IMG/VR virus record: IMGVR_UViG_3300025156_000001
Coordinates: 1-64,000 of that record
DNA: 64,000 nt
Origin: a virus
Reading direction: 5' to 3' (one strand)
Part shown: positions 15,749 through 22,905 of the stretch, piece by piece
How the letters are laid out: every line of letters begins with the position of its first letter
Numbering within the stretch: position 1 is the first letter of the stretch
Translations under genes and position numbers: made by a program
The notes under the pieces: generated by a model
Seen by the model: only the letters and a program-made list of their open reading frames with translations
The model's database searches: none
Told to the model about the DNA's origin: nothing

Positions 15749-15809
15749 GTATTCCTTTTATATAGTTATATTCTCTATGGCCGTATAGCCTATGGTAGTC
15801 TGGATGCAT
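15720..15809 (-). CDS. Hypothetical 29-aa protein
   Basis: It has a good ribosome site (GGTGATAAT) before the ATG at 15809 and a Tyr/Arg-rich sequence. It overlaps the possible paralogue relic in another frame, so it may be a product of decay and re-use. Low confidence as a functional gene. Confidence 0.4.
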   Translation of the reverse strand: MHPDYHRLYGHREYNYIKGIREQYRDIFI

Positions 15810-15817
15810 ATTATCAC

Positions 15818-15931
15818 CTATTCTTCTTTCTTTTCATATAGTAGACATTGATGAGAGTGTGGGGATACAACATAAGTACTCGATAGCATACATGTATGAC
15901 TACCGTAGTGCTTACAATCTATACATGGCAT
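15818..15931 (-). CDS. Zinc-binding miniprotein, 37 aa
   Basis: CIDCKHYGSHTC near the N-terminus plus HSHQC about 15 residues later gives a Cys/His metal site. GTGATAAT precedes the ATG at 15931. It lies between ligase 3 and the paralogue array. Confidence 0.6.
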   Translation of the reverse strand: MPCIDCKHYGSHTCMLSSTYVVSPHSHQCLLYEKKEE

Positions 15932-15944
15932 ATTATCACTTCAT

Positions 15945-16676
15945 TTAGTATTTATATACATCGTCGATTACATCCTTCGCTATATTATGCGCCATTCTAC
16001 ATATTTTAAATAGATTTTTAAATGTCTTTGCGTTCATAGGCAGAGACCTATACTCAAAGCCGTGGTCCTTAAGCCTCCAGAACCCCTTCTGCCTATAAGA
16101 GTTTAGTGGCTCATCTTGTAGGAACGACTTTATATATGGGTGTTTCTCAAACCTCCTAACAAATTCTTCTATATCTCTTTTTGCCCATGAAAAGACAAAG
16201 TTTACCTCGGTGTTACCATCGATAAGCGTGGTCTTGTTTGCGGAGATGTGTATATGTAGCCCACCCCCCCTATATATATGCCCATCTATATCCCTATGAC
16301 GCATCTTATTGCCATATATATTACCACCAACTATCTCCTCTTTATAATTGGAATAGGAGGTAGCGCACCGTAGTACATTTTCCCAATATTCCTCTGTGGT
16401 AAAGGGGTATTCCTTTGTGGACATATGATACCCCTTATAGTCCCCTCCCAAATGCCTAAACCTATCCACCACATCATTATACTTCTCTACAAACGAACCG
16501 AAAGCAACACCAGGAGTACCGTAATCACTTCTTATCTCCGCTAGGAGGTCGAAGTTATCCCTCGGTATACTATATGGTGCCGGACACGGTTTGCCTTTTT
16601 TATCCAGTATGAGGAACTCACCCTCAATACCTATATCTATCCTATTCGGCTTCATGCCAAGTACACTTGTAGACAT
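15945..16676 (-). CDS. phiEco32-like COOH-NH2 ligase 3 (amidoligase)
   Basis: 243 residues, the shortest and most divergent ligase. It opens IGIEGEF at 15-21 in place of GxDPE, then EIRSDYGTP, GGLHIHIS at 138-145 and HGFEYRSLP at 205-213. Together these still fit the COOH-NH2 ligase fold; the first motif resembles the more general amidoligase EGE form. AAGGTGTATAAT sets the start at 16676. It closes the cluster on the upstream side and may have a different substrate from ligases 1 and 2. Confidence 0.85.
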   Translation of the reverse strand: MSTSVLGMKPNRIDIGIEGEFLILDKKGKPCPAPYSIPRDNFDLLAEIRSDYGTPGVAFGSFVEKYNDVVDRFRHLGGDYKGYHMSTKEYPFTTEEYWENVLRCATSYSNYKEEIVGGNIYGNKMRHRDIDGHIYRGGGLHIHISANKTTLIDGNTEVNFVFSWAKRDIEEFVRRFEKHPYIKSFLQDEPLNSYRQKGFWRLKDHGFEYRSLPMNAKTFKNLFKICRMAHNIAKDVIDDVYKY

Positions 16677-16692
16677 ATTATACACCTTCTGT

Positions 16693-17211
16693 TTATTCCG
16701 TAGGAATAATATCTTTGTAATTGTAATCGTAACGGTATCTATTTCTATATCGTTGGCTCTCATCCCACTCAACGGTATACCAATGTGTACCCCCGTCCCA
16801 ATTATACCCATTGTGTTCCGTTTTGGGGACCTCCACCACCGTACCTAATTGCTTCACTCCATTCTTATCGCGGTCTTGGTCCCACCATTCCCATGAGGGT
16901 CCCCTCTTTACCCTATCTCCAACCTTTAGAGTTGGTATATTCCTATTAAGAACAACCCCAATCAGGGGTTCTATAAGGTAACGTCTGTAAGAGATACCCT
17001 CCTTATTAATCGCATCATTTTCCACCTTAATATACCATTCTACAAATTCTACCCCCTTCTTTGTTGGTGGTACATTATCATCTATCCACCTTCTTTGTAC
17101 ATTGGAGCACGGATTATACCTCTTGAGAAACGAAGCGAATTTTTTGTAGTATGTACCATTATACTTCTCCAATTCTTTAACCTTATATCTATTTAACTTG
17201 TGCATATACAT
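16693..17211 (-). CDS. Protein with C-terminal MIB/HERC2-like domain
   Basis: 172 residues. Residues about 97-168 read VGDRVKRGPSWEWWDQDRD, later GTVVEV, TVEWDES and YRYDYNYKDI, matching the order and key residues of the MIB/HERC2 domain, an SH3-like fold found mainly in eukaryotic ubiquitin ligases. The N-terminal 95 residues are basic and unrecognised. It lies directly upstream of ligase 3. The domain may bind a peptide or a modified protein; no ligase domain is present. Confidence 0.7.
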   Translation of the reverse strand: MYMHKLNRYKVKELEKYNGTYYKKFASFLKRYNPCSNVQRRWIDDNVPPTKKGVEFVEWYIKVENDAINKEGISYRRYLIEPLIGVVLNRNIPTLKVGDRVKRGPSWEWWDQDRDKNGVKQLGTVVEVPKTEHNGYNWDGGTHWYTVEWDESQRYRNRYRYDYNYKDIIPTE

Positions 17212-17225
17212 CTATATGCCCCCAA

Positions 17226-17486
17226 CTACTTACCCTCTTCTCTAGCCTTTCTCTTCATGCCCTGGTAATAACAGTATATCTCAAACTCATCCAGGAAACC
17301 CCTAACAGGCTTTATGTTTAGATACCCGAGTTTCCTCAAGTAGTTTGTACCGAGCCCCGCCCTGTCGGGGTGTGGCCCTTTAACTTTATCCTTATTGGCA
17401 ATATGCCTCTCATTGGCAGTTGCAACACCCTTCAACCGCCTCAATCTAACCCTATCCTTTACCTTTTTCTTATTACTGTATACCAT
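17226..17486 (-). CDS. Hypothetical basic protein, 86 aa
   Basis: Highly basic first half (KKKVKDRVRLRRLKG) and conserved-looking KGPHPDRAGLGTNYLRKLGY segment. Likely nucleic-acid binding by charge only. GGTGATTAAG precedes the ATG at 17486. Confidence 0.6.
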   Translation of the reverse strand: MVYSNKKKVKDRVRLRRLKGVATANERHIANKDKVKGPHPDRAGLGTNYLRKLGYLNIKPVRGFLDEFEIYCYYQGMKRKAREEGK

Positions 17487-17487
17487 C

Positions 17488-17643
17488 TTAATCACCCTTC
17501 TTTTCCCAATCGTTGATTATCTCTGATATGGCTTCTGCCATATAGTAACAAAAGTTTCGTAAACTTACAGGTTCGGATGATTTGAAGCGATAATCTATAT
17601 GCTCCTCATCCTCTCCAACTTCTACTTCTAGTTCTATTTTCAT
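17488..17643 (-). CDS. Hypothetical acidic protein, 51 aa
   Basis: Acidic, strand-then-helix sequence, no known family. It lies between the second phosphoesterase and the basic protein at 17226, two bases after the former. Its stop region supplies the ribosome site of the next gene. Confidence 0.55.
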   Translation of the reverse strand: MKIELEVEVGEDEEHIDYRFKSSEPVSLRNFCYYMAEAISEIINDWEKKGD

Positions 17644-17644
17644 T

Positions 17645-18175
17645 TTACCATTCCCCATCTATTTGTTTTTGCCCAAATAACAATGGGAATACCACTTCCG
17701 CAGATACAGGTGAGTAATCCCATACATCTACACCAACATTAACTACATTCTCTATGTTCCTAAACAGGTGGTGGACATGCCCACATATAAATAACTTTTT
17801 CTTTAACACGCCCGCCACTGCGGGGTCGTGTATAAGGGTTATATCATACCCGTTTACCTCTAGTTTTAAAGATGTATGAACGGACTCGAAGCCCATATCT
17901 ACATAATCGAATGGTTTTAAGTTATCGTGATTGCCAAGTATAAGCACCTTCCTACCCTTTAGGGAACGTATTTTCTTCTCCAGCATATCTTTACTAACCT
18001 CATACCACGAGGCTATATCGCCGAGGAAATATACGGTATCGCCCCCTTTCACTATACTATTATAATTTCTAGTTATAATAGCATTCATCTCTTTTACCGA
18101 CCTAAATGGCCGACTTTCATACTTTAATATATTGGTATGCCAAAAGTGTTGGTCTGACGTGAAGTATATAGCCAT
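17645..18175 (-). CDS. Calcineurin-like metallophosphoesterase 2
   Basis: 176 residues, a compact phage-type member. Motifs in order: DQH at 8-10, GD at 52-53, GNHD at 81-84, HDP near 116 and GHVHH at 132-136. All metal ligands are intact. This short type is widespread in phages and bacteria; its substrate is unknown. It is not closely similar to the phosphoesterase at 2317-3087 outside the motifs. Confidence 0.9.
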   Translation of the reverse strand: MAIYFTSDQHFWHTNILKYESRPFRSVKEMNAIITRNYNSIVKGGDTVYFLGDIASWYEVSKDMLEKKIRSLKGRKVLILGNHDNLKPFDYVDMGFESVHTSLKLEVNGYDITLIHDPAVAGVLKKKLFICGHVHHLFRNIENVVNVGVDVWDYSPVSAEVVFPLLFGQKQIDGEW

Positions 18176-18177
18176 AA

Positions 18178-18312
18178 TTAACCCTCATATACCTTTACAA
18201 GCCTGGCATTTAGATATGCAGGGGCTTCTTTGAGTACCTCTGCAACCTCCTCCTCGTGTCTTTTACGTAAAGCGTCTATCTTTACGAACCACCTCAACTC
18301 ATCTTTATCCAT
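18178..18312 (-). CDS. Hypothetical protein, 44 aa
   Basis: A charged, largely helical peptide without known motifs. Its ATG overlaps the TGA of the preceding gene (TGATG), so translation is probably coupled. Confidence 0.5.
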   Translation of the reverse strand: MDKDELRWFVKIDALRKRHEEEVAEVLKEAPAYLNARLVKVYEG

Positions 18313-18506
18313 CATTTATACACCTCATCTACTTTTTGCCATACCTCTACATGTAGACGCCCACAATCTGGGCATATGTGTGTCTTTATGGACCACGTAT
18401 CGTCAATAGCATCCAATTTGTGAAGTACCTTCACGGCACCCTTAACGGATAAAAGCCCCTCATCAAGAAGGGCCTTTACCCTATTTATTTCTTTAATCAT
18501 ATCCAT
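18312..18506 (-). CDS. Small protein with C-terminal CPDC motif
   Basis: 64 residues. A helical first half is followed by HICPDCGRLHVEVW, half of a zinc-ribbon, with His as possible extra ligands. GTGATTACA sets the ATG at 18506. Confidence 0.55.
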   Translation of the reverse strand: MDMIKEINRVKALLDEGLLSVKGAVKVLHKLDAIDDTWSIKTHICPDCGRLHVEVWQKVDEVYK

Positions 18507-18511
18507 TGTAA

Positions 18512-18892
18512 TCACTTCACTATTTCCAATACCTTTAGGGCATTACCTTCATAAACAGAATATCTACGTGAGGATGGATAAAATATCCATGTACCTTTTG
18601 CCCCTATTTTTGTAAGTCTAACCTTTATTATATATGGTTTAACACCCATTATAGTCCAAAAGGATTTGGCTACTATCCATTTTCGGAGGGCTTTGGCATC
18701 TGCCAAATTCTCAAATACCGAAAAACCAGGTGTGTGTTTCGTCCTATGTGTTTTCCCTATAACATATCTAAAGATTCTATATATATCGTGCTTGAACCAA
18801 CTACGTAGCTCATTATCGACCACCTTATACCCTATTACACTCCGAGGTAATTTGCTCCCAGTTATTATAGGGTAGTCTGGAGATAAACACAC
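18512..18892 (-). CDS. Hypothetical protein, 126 aa
   Basis: A beta-rich protein with GYKVVDNELRSW, GFSVFENLADAKAL and IIKVRLTKIG. The G-F-x-V-F...A pattern is common in small phage proteins of unknown role. It uses a GTG start at 18892 with GGTGAGAACGT before it. Confidence 0.6.
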   Translation of the reverse strand: MCLSPDYPIITGSKLPRSVIGYKVVDNELRSWFKHDIYRIFRYVIGKTHRTKHTPGFSVFENLADAKALRKWIVAKSFWTIMGVKPYIIKVRLTKIGAKGTWIFYPSSRRYSVYEGNALKVLEIVK

Positions 18893-18896
18893 GTTC

Positions 18897-19199
18897 TCAC
18901 CGCGCCCATCTCTCTACCGTATCTTTTATGGTACTCCACCCTCTAAAGAGTGGCCCCTCATTCTTATGGCTTACCCTTATGTAACCCATCTTGTTTTCCA
19001 ACTTGAGTTTACATAAGGAAATCCCTATGAGGGGGTCCCATACATCTTCCCTCGAGCATCTTATACGCGCCGTTACCCTGTCTCGCCCAAGATACATTAT
19101 CCCAGATACCCTACGCCGTTCCTTGTCGACATAGAATTTAAATTTTGCCTCCCCCATAACCATATCTATTATAGGGGGTATTGTGTGTATTGGTCGCAT
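18897..19199 (-). CDS. Hypothetical protein, 100 aa
   Basis: No known family. The start at 19199 has a strong site (GGTGATAGAC), which makes its first 62 bases overlap the upstream gene in another frame; an ATG at 19163 would shorten the overlap but lacks a site. Confidence 0.55.
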   Translation of the reverse strand: MRPIHTIPPIIDMVMGEAKFKFYVDKERRRVSGIMYLGRDRVTARIRCSREDVWDPLIGISLCKLKLENKMGYIRVSHKNEGPLFRGWSTIKDTVERWAR

Positions 19200-19476
19200 G
19201 TCTATCACCAAAATCGAATTCCATCCTAATAATAAATAGTATTTCAGCCTTTTCGTTTGTTCTCCAATGTTGTTTATGATAGTTAGAGGCTTTTTTCTCA
19301 TCTACATCGCATATCAATATAGATGCTTTTACCCCTCGTCTTATCCTTACCCTCCTTGCGTAATTGATAGCAAAGGAAAAATCGGTAGTAAAATACGATA
19401 CCTTTTTACCTATCCCAACATACCCATTCATCTTTTCTACTTTATCTATTGTTGTTGCGTGATACATGTGGGTCAT
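19138..19476 (-). CDS. Possible ADP-ribosyltransferase-fold protein
   Basis: About 112 residues. The N-terminus MYHATTIDKVEKM, followed by YFTTDFSFAINYARR and ILICDVDE, resembles the start of ART/RNA-phosphotransferase-like folds (YHgT ... yFt.d...A..YA). The resemblance is by eye and weak. The C-terminal 30 residues overlap the next gene. GGATGAG precedes the ATG at 19476. Confidence 0.5.
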   Translation of the reverse strand: MTHMYHATTIDKVEKMNGYVGIGKKVSYFTTDFSFAINYARRVRIRRGVKASILICDVDEKKASNYHKQHWRTNEKAEILFIIRMEFDFGDRHATNTHNTPYNRYGYGGGKI

Positions 19477-19891
19477 ATATCTCATCCTTTCCGATTACGG
19501 TTATGAACATAGGCCTATTGGCCTTTTCGCCGTAGTTTTTTAGGGCCTTCCTCCACCCCACCTTTTCAAATACCCTCTTTATATATGACTCCTCCTTTAA
19601 GGGAACCCTTTCGAGGACAAGCCCATATTTACTTACCTTTACCCTATATATACCAGGGAGGACAGGCTTCCCATGAAAATTCCCCCCAAATGGGAGATTT
19701 AGGGTATCCCCTTCGGATATGCTATACATACCCTGCCTCTTCTTTCCCTTTATCAACTCCTTTTTAGGCGTAGGTTTATACGCCCAAAGGGTATCACCCT
19801 CGCCCACTACCTTTATGTCGGCAATGGTGCCGAGGGGTATCTGTATGTCTGGCAGTTTTTCTGTGTGGCCTATTGGCCCAAATGTGGTCAT
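19442..19891 (-). CDS. Hypothetical protein, 149 aa
   Basis: Beta-rich, with Gly/Pro-rich loops and a basic helix near 115. No known family. AAAGGAGTTGAAAAC is a strong ribosome site. It overlaps the next gene by 35 bases. Confidence 0.6.
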   Translation of the reverse strand: MTTFGPIGHTEKLPDIQIPLGTIADIKVVGEGDTLWAYKPTPKKELIKGKKRQGMYSISEGDTLNLPFGGNFHGKPVLPGIYRVKVSKYGLVLERVPLKEESYIKRVFEKVGWRKALKNYGEKANRPMFITVIGKDEIYDPHVSRNNNR

Positions 19892-19960
19892 GTTTTCAAC
19901 TCCTTTCGGTTATTGATGAACGTAAATACCCAGGGGCGAAAGCCACCTGTTTATAGGGTT

Positions 19961-20128
19961 TTAATATCCCATTTCCAATTTGACTTGATGCTCCGCAAAG
20001 AAGCATACAATATTAGGGTCTTTTTCAACGGGTGTATACGGTATTATACCGTAATGTGGGCATATTGCCCCACAGTATAGACATTTGCCTACCTCACTGT
20101 CGATAGGCCTTAACATACTACATCGCAT
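19961..20128 (-). CDS. Zinc-ribbon-like miniprotein, 55 aa
   Basis: Four Cys: RCS at 3, CLYC at 16-19, CPHY at 23, with later Cys42 and His. Probably one metal site. First ATG at 20128, right after the stop of the 34-aa gene upstream. Confidence 0.55.
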   Translation of the reverse strand: MRCSMLRPIDSEVGKCLYCGAICPHYGIIPYTPVEKDPNIVCFFAEHQVKLEMGY

Positions 20129-20129
20129 T

Positions 20130-20234
20130 TTACCACACAAGTTTTATTATGGTAATATCCGCATGGATACCACCAGACGTGGGTATAGGGTATTCCCCTT
20201 TCCCTATTTGTTCGAGGGCATCCACCCATTTCAT
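20130..20234 (-). CDS. Hypothetical protein, 34 aa
   Basis: Short frame in the tight string of tiny genes at 19.9-20.5 kb. Its ATG overlaps the upstream TGA (ATGA), arguing for coupled translation. No motif. Confidence 0.45.
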   Translation of the reverse strand: MKWVDALEQIGKGEYPIPTSGGIHADITIIKLVW

Positions 20235-20338
20235 GGGCGGTTTGCCTCCTCGATGTATCTCGCGTGTTTTACACAGAGGGTATACCCTCTGTATACCACA
20301 GATGCCTCATTCTCACATCCTGCTATTGCGCATTTCAT
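20231..20338 (-). CDS. Zinc-binding miniprotein, 35 aa
   Basis: Pattern CAIAGCE...TLCVKH, i.e. C-x4-C-x14-C-x2-H, a plausible single zinc finger. GAGGGAAAAAC precedes the ATG at 20338. An internal DNA palindrome (AGAGGGTATACCCTCT) lies in the coding region. Confidence 0.55.
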   Translation of the reverse strand: MKCAIAGCENEASVVYRGYTLCVKHARYIEEANRP

Positions 20339-20353
20339 GTTTTTCCCTCATGT

Positions 20354-20518
20354 TTATGCGTCATGTCTGCAAAAAAAGTATTTTCCACAGGAGGGACATT
20401 CACCCCTCTCCCATGTCATAAAACGCCCCGTGTTAGGTGCAACCTCATGGGGGTTTTCAGACTGGTCTACGTTGTTGGGACCGTATTCGGCCCCACAAAA
20501 TGGGCAATGACTTATCAT
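20354..20518 (-). CDS. Zinc-ribbon miniprotein, 54 aa
   Basis: Two knuckles, CPFC at 5-8 and CPSC at 41-44, plus C50 and H52: a standard zinc ribbon. GGTGATAAA-type site precedes the ATG at 20518. Confidence 0.65.
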   Translation of the reverse strand: MISHCPFCGAEYGPNNVDQSENPHEVAPNTGRFMTWERGECPSCGKYFFCRHDA

Positions 20519-20531
20519 CTTTTATCACCTA

Positions 20532-20557
20532 CCCCCTAACGATTACACGTTTAGGGG
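20532..20557 (-). terminator. Hairpin downstream of the 20609-20893 gene
   Basis: A CCCCTAA/TTAGGGG stem lies between the stop at 20609 and the next ATG at 20518. A second G/C hairpin (GCCCC...GGGGC) is next to it. No long T-run follows, so attenuation or RNA stabilisation is as likely as termination. Confidence 0.4.
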
Positions 20558-20608
20558 CCAATTAATGCCCCCGCCCACAATAAAGGGGCGGAGGTAGGTG
20601 TCCACCTA

Positions 20609-20893
20609 TCATCCGAGCTTCTCTATGAGGGCTCGGAGGAGTTTCTTTGTGTCTGCATCCATATTGGATACCCCTTTCGGGGTAGAGGTTGCCAGGCTCT
20701 TGACATAATCAGAGTGGGATACATGTTCCCTCACGATTATGTCCACCCTCATACCCAGATGGTCATCCGTCTGGAGTGTCTTGAGGGTTTTCGCAATACC
20801 GTGCCCAACTTTACCATCCATCTTCTGATGGGTGGTGATGAGCCTTCCGAGGGCCGAAGCCCCAAGATATACGTTCTCTATGGTTTTTGTCAT
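20609..20893 (-). CDS. Hypothetical protein, 94 aa, first gene of the left block
   Basis: Mostly helical, no known family. It is the first leftward gene after the large non-coding region, preceded by AGGTGGTATT and by a CCCCGAAAGGGG hairpin, so it lies nearest to the start of the left early operon. Confidence 0.6.
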   Translation of the reverse strand: MTKTIENVYLGASALGRLITTHQKMDGKVGHGIAKTLKTLQTDDHLGMRVDIIVREHVSHSDYVKSLATSTPKGVSNMDADTKKLLRALIEKLG

Positions 20894-21859
20894 AATACCA
20901 CCTTACCCCTTTCGGGGCCATACCTAACCCCTATACGGCGAAGTACGAGGTAAGTTAGTTAGAAAAAATAAACCGTGGCACCTTATCTCAAAGATACCCC
21001 CAGGGAGGTAGATTTGCTCTACGGAGGTATACGGGTATCAGGTATGTTTACCCGTTGCCTATTGCTCTGTCACTAGACTTCACTCGGTCTCATAGGATAT
21101 TAGAATACGTTACCCGTTCTATACGGTCTCGTCTCGAGGGTGTGTTGCCCCTACCCAATATTAATGCGCTCCTTAACACAAATGGGTAATGTATATACCA
21201 CCGCAATACCCTACCTACCCATATATATATACGGTACCTAAACGGGGTGTTTTAATACCCCTTTTAACGTAATGAGAGGTTGCTTCTAGAGTCCAACATG
21301 AGAACGTTACATATAGGGCCTATATACATATATAAATACGCACTATATTACGGATTATGTATATACATATCCAATATTGGATACATATATCCTACCGGAT
21401 TTTCACAGCCAAACTATATATACTTCTAGAGTCTATATATAGATTTACAGACATTATCTATACCCACCCTACGTATATGGGAATTCACCCCTACTTCGAT
21501 ATAATATTATATATTATATATATATTATATCAGGATGTAGTTGTGTTGTCATGGGAGACGAACACTATTTGACCCAAACGCATAGATACGATTTAAAACT
21601 TTCGGTTGTGCCGCCTAGACATCACTAGACTCTAGAATCATTTTTTAGAGTAATATATCACGTGATAACTCTCGATATAGTTGTACAAAGTTATCTAGAG
21701 GGGGTGCCACCTACGTGATCCTATTCGCATATAAGGATACCCCCTACATACGGTATATAAAGGTTATCGTATATCGATATGGGTATAATATAACCGTATA
21801 GATTGAATAAAATTCTACAATACTACGGTATATATACCTTATACGTATTACGTTGAAAT
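20894..21859. other. AT-rich non-coding region, candidate origin or control region
   Basis: Nearly 1 kb without a convincing gene. It contains a 7-bp hairpin (ACGGGTA at 21031, TACCCGT at 21049), a TATCCAATATTGGATA palindrome near 21370, a long AT-only palindromic tract near 21502-21530, several TCTAGA/CTAGAGT sites, a cacgtg palindrome and one TGTACA. It separates the leftward left block from the rightward 21.86-22.85 kb operon. A replication origin is plausible but unproven. Confidence 0.45.
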
Positions 21860-21964
21860 ATGGGAAACATAAAGGGTAAGGGTGCCGTACTGGGTCTTAC
21901 AACATTAGACCCTAATAACCCAATGAACCCAATGACAGATAAATACGCAAAAAATCTACTGTAA
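21860..21964 (+). CDS. 34-aa hypothetical protein, perhaps leaderless
   Basis: The frame begins about 25 bases after a TATATATA element at 21829, which would place the transcription start at or next to the ATG. No ribosome site is seen. The sequence is rich in Gly, Asn and Pro. It leads the small rightward operon. Confidence 0.4.
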   Translation: MGNIKGKGAVLGLTTLDPNNPMNPMTDKYAKNLL

Positions 21965-22017
21965 TATTGCCCAGATATTACAATTGTAGTACCAAATACT
22001 AAATGCGAGGTTAAACC

Positions 22018-22623
22018 ATGAAAAACGTAAATACGGCAATAAAGGAATTGAAGGAAATAGGTATAGAAAATGTCAAAACGGATATGGAGAAATTGGATAA
22101 GAAGTCTTATCTGAATTTCTTAAGACATATCTCCGCGCTATGTGGTATTTCTCAAGAAAAAAGCTGGTGCCCTAGACAACATATTGAGAATATCAAAACG
22201 GTATTACTCAATACAAATAATGCAAACAACACACACACACAACACACAAATACCAATGAATACCCAAAAGATACTAGCCTATTTGCCCAAATAAAAGAAA
22301 CAACGTTTGACATATCCGATAATGGAGTTTCAATCGAAGGGATTATACCCCTAGCTCCAACGACATTGACTAATATCTCGTATTATATGGGTAAAATCAA
22401 CGATAAATGGAAATCCATTAAAGGAAATCCATGTCTTGTAAGGGTAAAAGTTACCCCTATAAGACCCCTACAGAAAACACCGGATAACTCATATTCCGAA
22501 GTATGGGAACGGTATGTATCTGATAACCTAGAAAAAGCCAACGACAACCCACCATTGGACATAGACAACCTAACCAATACCCAAATAAAACAGTTAGTAA
22601 AAAAACTACTGAATTTGGGTTAA
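22018..22623 (+). CDS. Hypothetical protein, 201 aa
   Basis: An N-terminal helical part of about 65 residues with SWCPRQ, an Asn/Thr/His-rich linker near 68-85, and a C-terminal mixed part. No family recognised. GAGGTTAAACC sets the ATG. It is one of only two clear genes on the plus strand between the two leftward blocks, with its own terminator, so it may be separately regulated. Confidence 0.65.
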   Translation: MKNVNTAIKELKEIGIENVKTDMEKLDKKSYLNFLRHISALCGISQEKSWCPRQHIENIKTVLLNTNNANNTHTQHTNTNEYPKDTSLFAQIKETTFDISDNGVSIEGIIPLAPTTLTNISYYMGKINDKWKSIKGNPCLVRVKVTPIRPLQKTPDNSYSEVWERYVSDNLEKANDNPPLDIDNLTNTQIKQLVKKLLNLG

Positions 22624-22635
22624 AATGGTGTTAAA

Positions 22636-22854
22636 ATGGTAGAAATATCTAACGAACTAGCCCATGCATATTTGCTAATAGCAAACGAAACCCTACGTAG
22701 GTATTATATGACTATTAATCTGTCATTAATGCCCAAATATATAGCATATACGTATTTATTCCTAGCGAGGGAACATATAATCCTATGTGATATTCATTTG
22801 GATTACGGAGAAATACGTAATGTCTTGTTATCCTACAATATGTATAACCCATAA
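22636..22854 (+). CDS. Hypothetical helical protein, 72 aa
   Basis: A predicted all-helical protein with many hydrophobic and Tyr residues (AHAYLLIANETLRRYYM...YTYLFLAREHIIL). GGTGTTAAA precedes the ATG; it follows the 201-aa gene by 12 bases and ends just before the terminator. Confidence 0.6.
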   Translation: MVEISNELAHAYLLIANETLRRYYMTINLSLMPKYIAYTYLFLAREHIILCDIHLDYGEIRNVLLSYNMYNP

Positions 22855-22870
22855 AATCCAATATTTGGTG

Positions 22871-22905
22871 CCCAATAGGGAGATATTCCCTATTGGGTTT
22901 TTTTT
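22871..22905 (+). terminator. Hairpin plus T-run terminator
   Basis: A perfect 11-bp stem (CCCAATAGGGA with TCCCTATTGGG), a 5-base loop and then eight or more T. It lies 16 bases after the stop of the 72-aa gene and ends the rightward mini-operon. Confidence 0.85.

Noticed and set aside
21357-21572. 71-codon plus-strand frame in the AT-rich gap
   Set aside because: Low-complexity Tyr/Ile sequence from AT palindromes, no ribosome site, no motif.
20894-21859. Integration attachment site or integrase
   Set aside because: No integrase gene or tRNA-derived repeat is visible, so nothing supports an att site.
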